A stretch of DNA of 64,000 nt, from positions 1 to 64,000 of the forward strand of contig CACBWM010000005.1 of assembly GCA_902542975.1 (NCBI GenBank), given 5' to 3'. The stretch is from an uncultured Pelagibacteraceae bacterium. Its GTDB lineage: Bacteria; Pseudomonadota; Alphaproteobacteria; Pelagibacterales; Pelagibacteraceae. The translations under genes and the position numbers were made by a program. Below the pieces are notes generated by a model. It saw nothing but the letters and a program-made list of their open reading frames with translations. It was not told the DNA's origin and made no database searches. This document shows positions 17,975-25,392 of this stretch, piece by piece; positions within the stretch are counted from its first letter, which is position 1; every line of letters starts with the position of its first letter.

Positions 17975-19007
17975 TCTTATAAGACCTTTTATATTTAAAT
18001 TTAGCCCTGAAGTTGCACACTCGCTAGCAATAAAGGCTTTAAAGTTAAATCAGATACCAGCTATAGATAAAACAACCAGAGTTACTATCCAAACTAAATT
18101 TTTAAACAAAACCTTAAATTCTCCTCTAGGTGTTGCTGCTGGATTTGATAAAAATGCAGAAGTTTACAATCCTCTATACAAACTAGGATTTGGTTTTGTT
18201 GAGGTAGGTACAATTACACCTAAACCACAAATAGGAAATCCGAAGCCAAGAGTGTTCAGATTGGAGGAAGATGAGGCTTTAATTAATAGACTTGGATTTA
18301 ATAATATTGGATCAGAAGAAAGTAAAAAAAATATTGAAAATAATTCACCTAATGGATTACTTGGTATTAATATAGGACCTAATAAAGATACTGAAAACAG
18401 AGTTGAAGATTATTTAATTTGTTTCAGAAAATTTCATAATTTAGCAGACTATATTACAATTAATATCTCTTCTCCAAACACAGAAAATTTAAGAAACTTT
18501 CACAAAAATGAAGAGTTAGATAATCTTTTAAAATGTATAAATGAAGAAAAGAAAAATTTAAATTCAAATGTGCCAATAGCAGTCAAAGTATCTCCTGATA
18601 TTGATGAAAAAAGTATTGACGAAATCTCAGAACTTTTTTTAAAATATAATGTTCAAATAGTTATAGTTTCAAATACGACAGATAGAAATAGAGAAAATAT
18701 ATCTAATATAAATAAATTAGAGAAAGGCGGTTTGTCTGGAAAACCACTTGAAAATATCTCTAATGAATTGATTAATAAATTTTTTAAATTAGTTGGAAAA
18801 AAAATCTTAATAATTGGAGTTGGAGGCGTTGACTCTGCCGATGGCGTTTTTAATAAAATTGTAAGCGGTGCAACTCTTGTGCAATTGTATACAGGTATGG
18901 TTTATAAAGGACCAACTATTGCTTCAAAGATTAATAAAGATCTCGACGAAATTGTAAAAAGAGAAGGTTTTAAAAATATTTCTGAAGCTATTGGAACAAA
19001 AAATTAA
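17967..19007 (+). CDS. pyrD: Dihydroorotate dehydrogenase (quinone), class 2
   Basis: PyrD oxidises dihydroorotate to orotate in pyrimidine synthesis and passes electrons to membrane quinone through FMN. The class 2 N-terminal helix (RPFIFKFSPEVAHSLAIKAL) is present. It is followed by NSPLGVAAGFDKNAEV, TPKPQIGNPKPRVFR, the catalytic-serine loop NISSPNTENLR and the IGVGGVDS phosphate-binding region. I start at the ATG at 17967; a TTG two codons upstream is possible. The overlap with lysS suggests translational coupling. Confidence 0.95.
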   Translation: MFNLIRPFIFKFSPEVAHSLAIKALKLNQIPAIDKTTRVTIQTKFLNKTLNSPLGVAAGFDKNAEVYNPLYKLGFGFVEVGTITPKPQIGNPKPRVFRLEEDEALINRLGFNNIGSEESKKNIENNSPNGLLGINIGPNKDTENRVEDYLICFRKFHNLADYITINISSPNTENLRNFHKNEELDNLLKCINEEKKNLNSNVPIAVKVSPDIDEKSIDEISELFLKYNVQIVIVSNTTDRNRENISNINKLEKGGLSGKPLENISNELINKFFKLVGKKILIIGVGGVDSADGVFNKIVSGATLVQLYTGMVYKGPTIASKINKDLDEIVKREGFKNISEAIGTKN

Positions 19008-19009
19008 TC

Positions 19010-19038
19010 TTGACTGGTATTCTTTAAGACCATATACA
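19010..19038 (+). promoter_or_regulatory. Sigma70-type promoter for rpmB, near-leaderless
   Basis: TTGACT (19010-19015) and TATACA (19033-19038) are separated by 17 bases. The transcript would start near 19045, only about six bases before the rpmB ATG at 19051, and no Shine-Dalgarno sequence precedes that ATG. This predicts a leaderless or nearly leaderless message for L28. Confidence 0.55.
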
Positions 19039-19050
19039 TCTTGAAAATTT

Positions 19051-19332
19051 ATGTCTAAAAAATGCGAACTTACTGGTAAGATCCCTCTAAAAGGCCATAA
19101 TGTTAGTCACGCTAACAATAAAACTAAGAGAAGATTTCTTCCAAATTTAAAGAAAGTAAAATTTAAAAGTGAACTTTTAAAAAAATCTATGAGATTAACC
19201 GTTTCAAATGCAGGTGTTAGATCTGTAGATAAAAAAGGTAGCTTTGATAATTTCTTAAAATCTGCAAAATCAAGAGATTTATCGTTAAGATTAAAAAAGC
19301 TTAAAAAATCAATAATCGCAAAAACGGCATAA
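19051..19332 (+). CDS. rpmB: 50S ribosomal protein L28
   Basis: L28 is a large-subunit protein. The N-terminus [29 protein letters not shown] shows the conserved CELTGK and the [11 protein letters not shown] segment. [15 protein letters not shown]-type sequence (here [15 protein letters not shown]) follows. At 93 residues it is in the alphaproteobacterial range. Only one cysteine is present near the N-terminus, so this is not the four-cysteine zinc form. The stop overlaps the following transporter start by one base. Confidence 0.97.
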   Translation: MSKKCELTGKIPLKGHNVSHANNKTKRRFLPNLKKVKFKSELLKKSMRLTVSNAGVRSVDKKGSFDNFLKSAKSRDLSLRLKKLKKSIIAKTA

Positions 19333-19880
19333 TGAATAAAGTTTTCCTTACTCTCTCATTTTTAATGGGATTGGTTGTGCTAGCATCTAATTATTTAGTT
19401 CAATTTCCTATAAAATATTACGGTTTAGAGGAAATTTTAACTTACGGTGCTTTTAGTTATCCAATTGCATTTTTAATTACAGATTTAGCCAACAGATCCT
19501 TTGGAAAATTAGTAGCTAGAAAAATTGTCTATATAGGCTTCACAATTGGAATTTTGTTTACTTTAATATTTTCAACTAATTTTACTGATCTTATTTCTAT
19601 AAGAATAGCAATTGGTTCAGGAACAGCTTTTATAATTGCTCAACTTTTAGATGTTCAGATATTTGATCAATTAAGACAAAAAAAGTGGTTTATAGCACCT
19701 TTAACATCTTCTTTGATAGGTTCAACTGTTGATACTTTTTTATTTTTCTCAATATCATTCTATGGAACGGGAATTCCTTGGGTTACTTTATCGTTAGGAG
19801 ATCTTGCGGTAAAAATATTTGTAGCTCTTGTAATGTTGATACCTTTTAGATTATTACTCGGCACACTAAAAGCAGCATAA
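19332..19880 (+). CDS. Queuosine precursor transporter (VUT/YhhQ family)
   Basis: This 182-residue inner-membrane protein has about six hydrophobic segments and matches the YhhQ/QPTR family, which imports 7-cyano- or 7-aminomethyl-deazaguanine for tRNA queuosine modification. Diagnostic segments are YPIAFLITDLANRSFGK near residue 42, and FDQLRQKKWFIAPLTSSLIGS near 115 (read as QIFDQLRQKKW followed by TSSLIGSTVDT). The position behind rpmB with a TAATG overlap suggests a shared transcript. It ends exactly where the convergent aguA gene ends. Confidence 0.88.
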   Translation: MNKVFLTLSFLMGLVVLASNYLVQFPIKYYGLEEILTYGAFSYPIAFLITDLANRSFGKLVARKIVYIGFTIGILFTLIFSTNFTDLISIRIAIGSGTAFIIAQLLDVQIFDQLRQKKWFIAPLTSSLIGSTVDTFLFFSISFYGTGIPWVTLSLGDLAVKIFVALVMLIPFRLLLGTLKAA

Positions 19881-20933
19881 CTAAATTTTAGGTTCTTGTT
19901 GGGTCATGCAATGTATTGCACCAAATCCCCATATCAATTTACTACAGTCAACTGTTTCGATTTTTCTATTTCTAAAGTAATTTTTGAAAATTTTAATTGC
20001 AATATTGTCCTCTTTTACTCTGAATATTGGAAGAATTATTTTTTTATTACAAATATAAAAATTCATATAACTTGCAGGAACTCTTGTATTATCAATATAA
20101 ATTGGTGAAGGCATAGGAACTTTTATAATTTTGAATTTCTTTCCTTTCTCACATTTACTTTCTTTCAATATATTTAAATTCTTATTTAAGTTTTTGTAAT
20201 TTATATCTTTTTTATTATTTTCAACCGCAGTCATAATCGTATTTCTTGAAACAAATCTTGATATGTCATCAACATGTCCATGTGTATCATCGCCTGCAAT
20301 TCCTTTTTTAAGCCATATAAAGTTTTTTATATTTAAGTATTTATTAAACATTTTTTCGTAGTCTTTTTTTTTAAAATTTTTATTTCTTTCTTGAATTTTG
20401 CTTAACAAACATTCTTCAGTTAATAAAATTGTACCTGAGCCATTTACATCAAATGCCCCTCCTTCCATGATTATTTTTCTAATTCTGCCTTTTTTTTTAA
20501 TTATTGGATCAATCTTTTTAAAATTAGCAATTTTACTAATACTATTATTGATTTTATTGTCATTTTTATAATTTTTATACTTTGACCATCCATTAAAACC
20601 AAAATTTAGTATTACTTTTTTCTTTTCAACTTTATTTGTTATAAATATGGGTCCAGAATCTCTTATCCATATTCTATCAGTTTTAATATAGTGGAAGTTG
20701 ATATTTTTAATTTTATTAAGTTTTATTAATTTTTTTATATTTTTTATATTTTTGCTAACGATTAAGTTAATTTTTTGATTTTTTGAAATTTTTTTTATAA
20801 TCTTTAAAATTACTTCAGGAATAAACTGATATAATCCAGGCCAATCATTTTTATTATAAGGCCAAGCAATCCAAACTGAATTTTGAGGCTCCCATTCAGC
20901 CGGCATTCTAAATGCATTAAAGTTTTCATTCAT
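19881..20933 (-). CDS. aguA: Agmatine deiminase
   Basis: AguA converts agmatine to N-carbamoylputrescine and ammonia. The 350 residues carry the peptidyl-arginine-deiminase-fold motifs of the family: MPAEWEPQNSVWIAWPYN at the N-terminus, RIWIRDSGPIF near residue 94, EGGAFDVNG near 155, AGDDTHGHVDD near 215 with the catalytic His-Asp pair, and the nucleophile Cys342 in GAIHCMTQQ at the C-terminus. It is the last gene of a four-gene polyamine operon and overlaps aguB by eight bases. Confidence 0.94.
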   Translation of the reverse strand: MNENFNAFRMPAEWEPQNSVWIAWPYNKNDWPGLYQFIPEVILKIIKKISKNQKINLIVSKNIKNIKKLIKLNKIKNINFHYIKTDRIWIRDSGPIFITNKVEKKKVILNFGFNGWSKYKNYKNDNKINNSISKIANFKKIDPIIKKKGRIRKIIMEGGAFDVNGSGTILLTEECLLSKIQERNKNFKKKDYEKMFNKYLNIKNFIWLKKGIAGDDTHGHVDDISRFVSRNTIMTAVENNKKDINYKNLNKNLNILKESKCEKGKKFKIIKVPMPSPIYIDNTRVPASYMNFYICNKKIILPIFRVKEDNIAIKIFKNYFRNRKIETVDCSKLIWGFGAIHCMTQQEPKI

Positions 20934-21810
20934 CTGCAGGATTTTTTAGTATGCCTTTATAAAAATCGATTCTTCTATCCCTTAAAAAAGGCCAATGCTC
21001 TCTAGCTGAATCAATTTTTTTATAGTTTATTTCACGAATTAAAATTTCTTCTTTTTTATTCCCAAGTTTTCCAATTATTTGCCCACTAGGATCTATGATC
21101 ATTGAGTTTCCCCAGAATTCTATTTTCTTCTTACCTTTTTTTTCTGTTCCAACTCTATTTATAGCAACCACATAAATACCATTTGCGATTGCGTGAGATT
21201 TTTGCATTGTTATCCAAGAGTCTAGTTGAGATTTTCCAAATTTTTTTTTCTCTTTAGGATGCCATCCAATAGCAGTAGGGTAAAAAATTATTTGTGCACC
21301 TTTAAGTGCAGTCAATCTTGCAGCTTCTGGGAACCATTGATCCCAACAAATTAAAGGTCCAATTTTACCAAATTTTGTTTTAACAGATTTAAAACCTAAA
21401 TCTCCAGGAGTAAAATAAAATTTTTCATAATAACCAGGATCATCTGGTATATGCATTTTTCTATATTTCGATAAAATTTTACCTTTCTCACTAATAACGA
21501 TACTAGTATTATGATAGAAGCCATGTGTTTTTTTTTCAAATAATGAAATCATTAATACTATTTGTAAATCTTTGGCTAATTCACAAAATATTTTTGTAGT
21601 TCTGCCAGGTATTTTTTCCGCTAGTTTAAAGTTGGAATGACTTTCTGTTTGACAAAAATAATTTGATAAAAATAGTTCTGGCACACAAATTATTTTAGCT
21701 TTGTTCGATGCTGCTTTTTTTATATTTTTAATAGCTGAATTTATATTTTTTTGAATATTATCTGAAATTTTACTTTGAATAATTCCAATTTTTACTTTTT
21801 TGATCATCAA
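20926..21810 (-). CDS. aguB: N-carbamoylputrescine amidase
   Basis: AguB hydrolyses N-carbamoylputrescine to putrescine, CO2 and ammonia. It is a nitrilase-superfamily enzyme of 294 residues with the catalytic triad visible as Glu45 (VPELFLSNYF), Lys118 (YRKMHIPDDPGYYEKF) and Cys155 (LICWDQWFPE). The HIPDDPGY and CWDQWFPEAAR strings are characteristic of the AguB branch. Adjacent aguA confirms the pathway. It abuts the deoxyhypusine-synthase-like gene with no gap. Confidence 0.94.
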   Translation of the reverse strand: MMIKKVKIGIIQSKISDNIQKNINSAIKNIKKAASNKAKIICVPELFLSNYFCQTESHSNFKLAEKIPGRTTKIFCELAKDLQIVLMISLFEKKTHGFYHNTSIVISEKGKILSKYRKMHIPDDPGYYEKFYFTPGDLGFKSVKTKFGKIGPLICWDQWFPEAARLTALKGAQIIFYPTAIGWHPKEKKKFGKSQLDSWITMQKSHAIANGIYVVAINRVGTEKKGKKKIEFWGNSMIIDPSGQIIGKLGNKKEEILIREINYKKIDSAREHWPFLRDRRIDFYKGILKNPADE

Positions 21811-22851
21811 TCAAAATATTTTGGAAAAGTTTTTTCTGTCTCTATTTTTCCACTCTCCAGTATGATAGGCGTCACTTGCTATTAATGGTAAAACACTGGT
21901 AGCTTCAGCAAATACCATTTGTTCTTTGGTAGTATCAACCTTACCCCATGAACTTGCTTCTTTTAATGTTGAACTACTGCAAGCTCCATCTCTTGAGTCT
22001 GCAACAGTAATTTGTATTGCATATTTGTGCATATCTACATTTTTTCCCAGAAGTTCAGCACAAATTACCGTGTCTTGTATAAAGTTTTTAGGAACTCCAC
22101 CACCAATCATAAATAATCCCGACCCTTTAGATTTAATTTTAATCTCTGTTAATTCTCTAAATTCTCTAATTGAGTCTATTGTAATATGATTTTTTGGATT
22201 TCTCTCTTGATGCATGACTAATCCAAAACCTGCACTTGAGTCTGTAAATGCAGGACAGAATATAGGTACATCGTTATCAAAAGCTGTTTCAATTAAAGAA
22301 CCTTTCTTTTTAGAATTAGTTTTTAGATATTTGCCAATCTCTTTAATAAATTCTCTCGATGTGTAAGACTTCGGCTCAAGTTTGTCTGCTATTTCTCCTA
22401 TTGTTTTATCACAAACCTGGAGCTCCTCTTCATCGATGTAAGTATCATAAATCCTATCTATATAATTGTCTCTAAGTTCATTATCATTTTGATATTGTGA
22501 TCCTTGGTAATGTTTAAATCCAAGCGCTTCAAAAAAATCCATATCTATTATAGATGCTCCAGTTGCTACAATTGCATCTACCATGTTGTATTTAACCATA
22601 TCTCTATAAATATGCATACATCCAGCGGCAGAAGTAGACCCTGCAAGAGTTAAGAATATTGTACAATCTTTATCTTTAAGCATTTCATTATATATCTTGG
22701 ATGCATTAGCAGTTTCTCTTGAAACAAAAGACATTTTTTCCATAGAAGATATAATTTTTCTAGAGTCAAAAGATGTAATATCAATATGTTCAACCTCTTT
22801 ACTTAAAAAGTCTTTTTTTCTGTTATGATTAAGATTTTTTGTGTCTGACAT
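21811..22851 (-). CDS. Deoxyhypusine synthase-like protein (possible homospermidine synthase)
   Basis: This 346-residue protein belongs to the deoxyhypusine synthase family, NAD-dependent enzymes that move the aminobutyl group of spermidine. The family's active-site lysine is retained, placed at Lys304 in ASSWGKVDTT. TLAGSTSAAGCMHIYRD near residue 69 and the GGGVPKNFIQDT segment near 240 are also conserved. Bacteria lack the eIF5A substrate. Family knowledge and the polyamine neighbours suggest that it makes homospermidine or a related polyamine from putrescine; this is inference. It overlaps the decarboxylase gene by one base. Confidence 0.82.
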   Translation of the reverse strand: MSDTKNLNHNRKKDFLSKEVEHIDITSFDSRKIISSMEKMSFVSRETANASKIYNEMLKDKDCTIFLTLAGSTSAAGCMHIYRDMVKYNMVDAIVATGASIIDMDFFEALGFKHYQGSQYQNDNELRDNYIDRIYDTYIDEEELQVCDKTIGEIADKLEPKSYTSREFIKEIGKYLKTNSKKKGSLIETAFDNDVPIFCPAFTDSSAGFGLVMHQERNPKNHITIDSIREFRELTEIKIKSKGSGLFMIGGGVPKNFIQDTVICAELLGKNVDMHKYAIQITVADSRDGACSSSTLKEASSWGKVDTTKEQMVFAEATSVLPLIASDAYHTGEWKNRDRKNFSKIF

Positions 22852-24029
22852 TATGCAACAAGAAACTCTTTATTTGTTTCTTTGTCATACATCGTCATTA
22901 TTGGATCATCACAAACTTCGTAAATACTATCAGAATAGTATCCATTAAATTGAGTTCTAAATGTCAATCCGTATGCTCCTAATTGACCTAATTCAATGTA
23001 ATCACCTTCTTTAATATTATTAGGTAGAATAAAAGGTCCCTTCATATAATCCATGCTATCACATGTTGGTCCATAAAAATCAAATGAAGTCAATTTTTTT
23101 GATATAATTCTTCCACTTGTAATTATCCTTGATGGATAAACTATATTGGGCACACCTGCATCAAATAAAGTTCCGTATGTTCCATCATTAATATATAGCT
23201 TTTGTTTTTTTCTTAAGTTTACTCTCACAATTGTCGAACCACTTTCTGCAACAATTGCTCGACCTGGCTCACATATAATTTCTGGTTTTTTTTCTAATTT
23301 TAATTTATTTAATGAATTTTTTATTTCCTCAAAATAAGAGTCTAATGATTGAGGAACTAAGTCAGGATAGATTGTTGGAAATCCTCCACCTATATTTATA
23401 ACATCTGGAACTATTTTTGTTTTTTTTATTATATATTTAATTTCATTAATACCTTTTGAATAGGATATTGGATGCATACATTGCGAACCCACATGAAAAC
23501 TTAATCCAATTTTTTTGGCATACTGTTTTGTTAATCTATAAAGTCCTATTGCTTCAGAAGTTTGTGCGCCAAATTTTTTAGATAAATCTATTTCTGCGTG
23601 TTCATTAGAAACTGCAACTCTCACAAATAACTCTAAATCCTTAGCTTGATTAGTACTATTAAGAATTTTTATTAATTCATCTTTTGTATCTATTGAAAAA
23701 GTCTTAATATTATATTTGAAATATGCTTCGTTTATACTTTCCTTACTTTTTACAGTATGCATGTAGGAGCATTTTGCATCTGGGCTAACACTTCTAATAG
23801 CCTCAACTTCTTTAATTGAAGCGATATCAAAATCATTAATTCCGCTTTCCACAATAGTTTTTAATACTAATGGATGCGGGTTAGTTTTAACTGCATATAA
23901 GATTTTACCTGGAAATTTATTCTGAAAAAATTTCGAAGCTATGTTTATAGAATCTCTTCTAATACAATAAACAGGTTCTGTTGGTTTCAGTTGATTTACT
24001 AATTTGTCAACTGATTTAAATTTTTGCAT
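22851..24029 (-). CDS. PLP-dependent decarboxylase, ornithine/arginine/lysine type (alanine-racemase fold)
   Basis: This 392-residue fold-type III PLP enzyme resembles eukaryotic-type ornithine decarboxylase. The PLP lysine is Lys48 in LYAVKTNPHPLV. FHVGSQC near residue 198, INIGGGFP near 216 and EPGRAIVAESG near 254 bind the cofactor. The C-terminal GPTCDSMD carries the active-site Cys contributed across the dimer. The stretch after NDGTYG reads LFDAGVPN rather than the animal ODC pattern, so the substrate could be ornithine, arginine or lysine. It is first in the operon with the DHS-like gene, aguB and aguA. A GGAGC ribosome binding site precedes the ATG. Confidence 0.88.
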   Translation of the reverse strand: MQKFKSVDKLVNQLKPTEPVYCIRRDSINIASKFFQNKFPGKILYAVKTNPHPLVLKTIVESGINDFDIASIKEVEAIRSVSPDAKCSYMHTVKSKESINEAYFKYNIKTFSIDTKDELIKILNSTNQAKDLELFVRVAVSNEHAEIDLSKKFGAQTSEAIGLYRLTKQYAKKIGLSFHVGSQCMHPISYSKGINEIKYIIKKTKIVPDVINIGGGFPTIYPDLVPQSLDSYFEEIKNSLNKLKLEKKPEIICEPGRAIVAESGSTIVRVNLRKKQKLYINDGTYGTLFDAGVPNIVYPSRIITSGRIISKKLTSFDFYGPTCDSMDYMKGPFILPNNIKEGDYIELGQLGAYGLTFRTQFNGYYSDSIYEVCDDPIMTMYDKETNKEFLVA

Positions 24030-24053
24030 TTAAAGCTCCAAAAAAAATTTAAT

Positions 24054-24107
24054 AAAAAAAACCGGCATAACTGCTATGCAAGTTTATATAAAACGAGCAT
24101 TTATGCT
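24054..24107 (-). terminator. Terminator-like hairpin with U tract in the leader of the polyamine operon
   Basis: On the minus strand GCATAG pairs with TTATGC around a CAG loop (24079-24065), followed by CGG and eight T (24061-24054), about 25 bases before the decarboxylase ATG. Upstream, AGCAT and ATGCT (24107-24096) could form a competing hairpin, because ATGC/GCAT units are repeated four times. No minus-strand gene ends here, so the element would lie in the operon leader. The stem is weak and the transcript start is unknown. Confidence 0.3.
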
Positions 24108-24139
24108 GAAAATGAGCCAATGTAAAGTAAAAATGTACT

Positions 24140-24168
24140 CTTGAAATAATTTAGAATGTTTCCATATA
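24140..24168 (+). promoter_or_regulatory. Heat-shock-like (or sigma70) promoter for regA, leaderless
   Basis: CTTGAA (24140-24145), 16 bases, CCATATA (24162-24168). The same two boxes at the same spacing occur before hsp20. This resembles the RpoH consensus (CTTGAA and CCCCATnT). Alternatively it reads as sigma70 TTGAAA, 18 bases, TATAAG. The transcript would start near 24175, exactly at the regA ATG, and no Shine-Dalgarno sequence is present, so a leaderless message is predicted. Confidence 0.5.
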
Positions 24169-24174
24169 AGGCCT

Positions 24175-24738
24175 ATGCCAGAAGCAGAAGTATTAAAAAA
24201 AATAACAGAATTTGAGGATAAATCTCTACTTATAGTAGATGATGATAACCCTTTTAGAGAGAGACTAGCTCGAGCAATGGAGAAAAAGGGCTTTTCTGTT
24301 TCACAAGCAGAGGGTGTAAAAATTGGAATAGAGTCTGTGAAATCAAAAAAACCTGCTTTTGCAGTTGTTGACTTGAGACTAAACGATGGAAACGGACTAG
24401 AAGTTGTAAAAGAAATCCAGAAAAATAACTCAGAGAGCAGAATAGTGATGCTTACTGGTTATGGAAATATACCAACTGCAGTAGCAGCCATTAAAGAAGG
24501 TGCAATAGACTATTTAGCTAAACCAGCAGATGCAGATGACGTAGAAAAAGCACTTTTAGCTGATCCAAATAAAAAAGCTGCTCCACCAGAAAATCCAATG
24601 TCCGCTGATAGAGTTAAATGGGAACACATTCACAGAGTTTTTGAATTATGTAACAGAAATGTATCTGAGACTGCAAGAAGACTTAAAATGCATCGAAGAA
24701 CACTTCAAAGGATTCTATCAAAAAGATCTCCAAGGTAA
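24175..24738 (+). CDS. regA: Response regulator RegA/ActR/PrrA family
   Basis: This is a two-domain response regulator of 187 residues. The receiver domain (about 15-130) has the acidic pocket VDDDNP, the phosphorylatable Asp in AVVDLRL and the conserved Lys in DYLAKPAD. The C-terminal Fis-type helix-turn-helix (NVSETARRLKMHRRTLQRIL) is nearly invariant in the RegA/ActR/PrrA group, which controls redox-dependent genes in alphaproteobacteria. The partner kinase RegB/PrrB is not in this window. It has an apparently leaderless promoter at 24140-24168. It converges on bioY with a two-base gap. Confidence 0.94.
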   Translation: MPEAEVLKKITEFEDKSLLIVDDDNPFRERLARAMEKKGFSVSQAEGVKIGIESVKSKKPAFAVVDLRLNDGNGLEVVKEIQKNNSESRIVMLTGYGNIPTAVAAIKEGAIDYLAKPADADDVEKALLADPNKKAAPPENPMSADRVKWEHIHRVFELCNRNVSETARRLKMHRRTLQRILSKRSPR

Positions 24739-24740
24739 TT

Positions 24741-25292
24741 CTAAATATATTTTCTAAGTTTAATAATTTTATTAACTAAAGCTGTTAGTAATAATATCTT
24801 AAATAATTCAGCATAAAGAAATGGGTAAACACCAAATTCTAATATTGGTTTATCCCAACCGATTAAATTTCCAAGCCACAAAATACCCAAAATATATATT
24901 ACTGATGTTGCAATTATAATTTTTAAAAAATTTAATATATGGTTTTTATCGTATGTAAATATGCCTGCTATCAGACATGCAAATATAAAACCTATTAAAT
25001 ATCCCATTGTTGGACCAACAAAATAAGCTAATCCTATTCCTTTCTCTGGTGAGTTAGAAAATACCGGCAATCCCATAATTCCTTCTATCAAATAAAAAAC
25101 TACCGAAAGTACCCCTACTTTATATCCAAAGGAAATTCCTAAAAACAAAACTATAAATGTTTGCATAGTCATAGGAACTGGATAAAAAGGTATTTTAATT
25201 TTTGCAGATATTGTCAATAAAATAGAACCTATTAATGCAAATATTATGATTTTAATTATTTTATTATTAGAAATTGAATTTACTAATTCCAT
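24741..25292 (-). CDS. bioY: Biotin transporter BioY
   Basis: BioY is the substrate-binding membrane component of the biotin ECF transporter and can act without the energising module in some bacteria. The 183-residue protein has about six hydrophobic segments, with FYPVPMTMQTFIVLFLG near residue 32, GIMGLPVFSN near 68 and the GPTMGYLIGF segment near 92, all characteristic of BioY. No bioM or bioN genes lie nearby. This would mean external biotin or precursor uptake, consistent with a streamlined marine heterotroph. Confidence 0.93.
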   Translation of the reverse strand: MELVNSISNNKIIKIIIFALIGSILLTISAKIKIPFYPVPMTMQTFIVLFLGISFGYKVGVLSVVFYLIEGIMGLPVFSNSPEKGIGLAYFVGPTMGYLIGFIFACLIAGIFTYDKNHILNFLKIIIATSVIYILGILWLGNLIGWDKPILEFGVYPFLYAELFKILLLTALVNKIIKLRKYI

Positions 25293-25338
25293 TAGCTTTA
25301 AATTACTATTTTAATAAAGTTTAATCCACTAATATTTA

Positions 25339-25367
25339 TTAACAGGATGTTTTATTCTTACTATAAT
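25339..25367 (+). promoter_or_regulatory. Sigma70 promoter for polA
   Basis: TTAACA (25339-25344) and a perfect TATAAT (25362-25367) are separated by 17 bases. The predicted transcript start near 25374 gives a leader of about 19 bases before the polA ATG at 25393. It lies in the 100-base divergent gap with bioY. Confidence 0.7.
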
Positions 25368-25392
25368 ACGTCAATTTATTATAAATTAAATT

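Noticed and set aside
24030-24174. speF-type leader RNA before the decarboxylase
   Set aside because: I could not match the sequence to the speF consensus I remember; only the weak hairpins reported above are visible.
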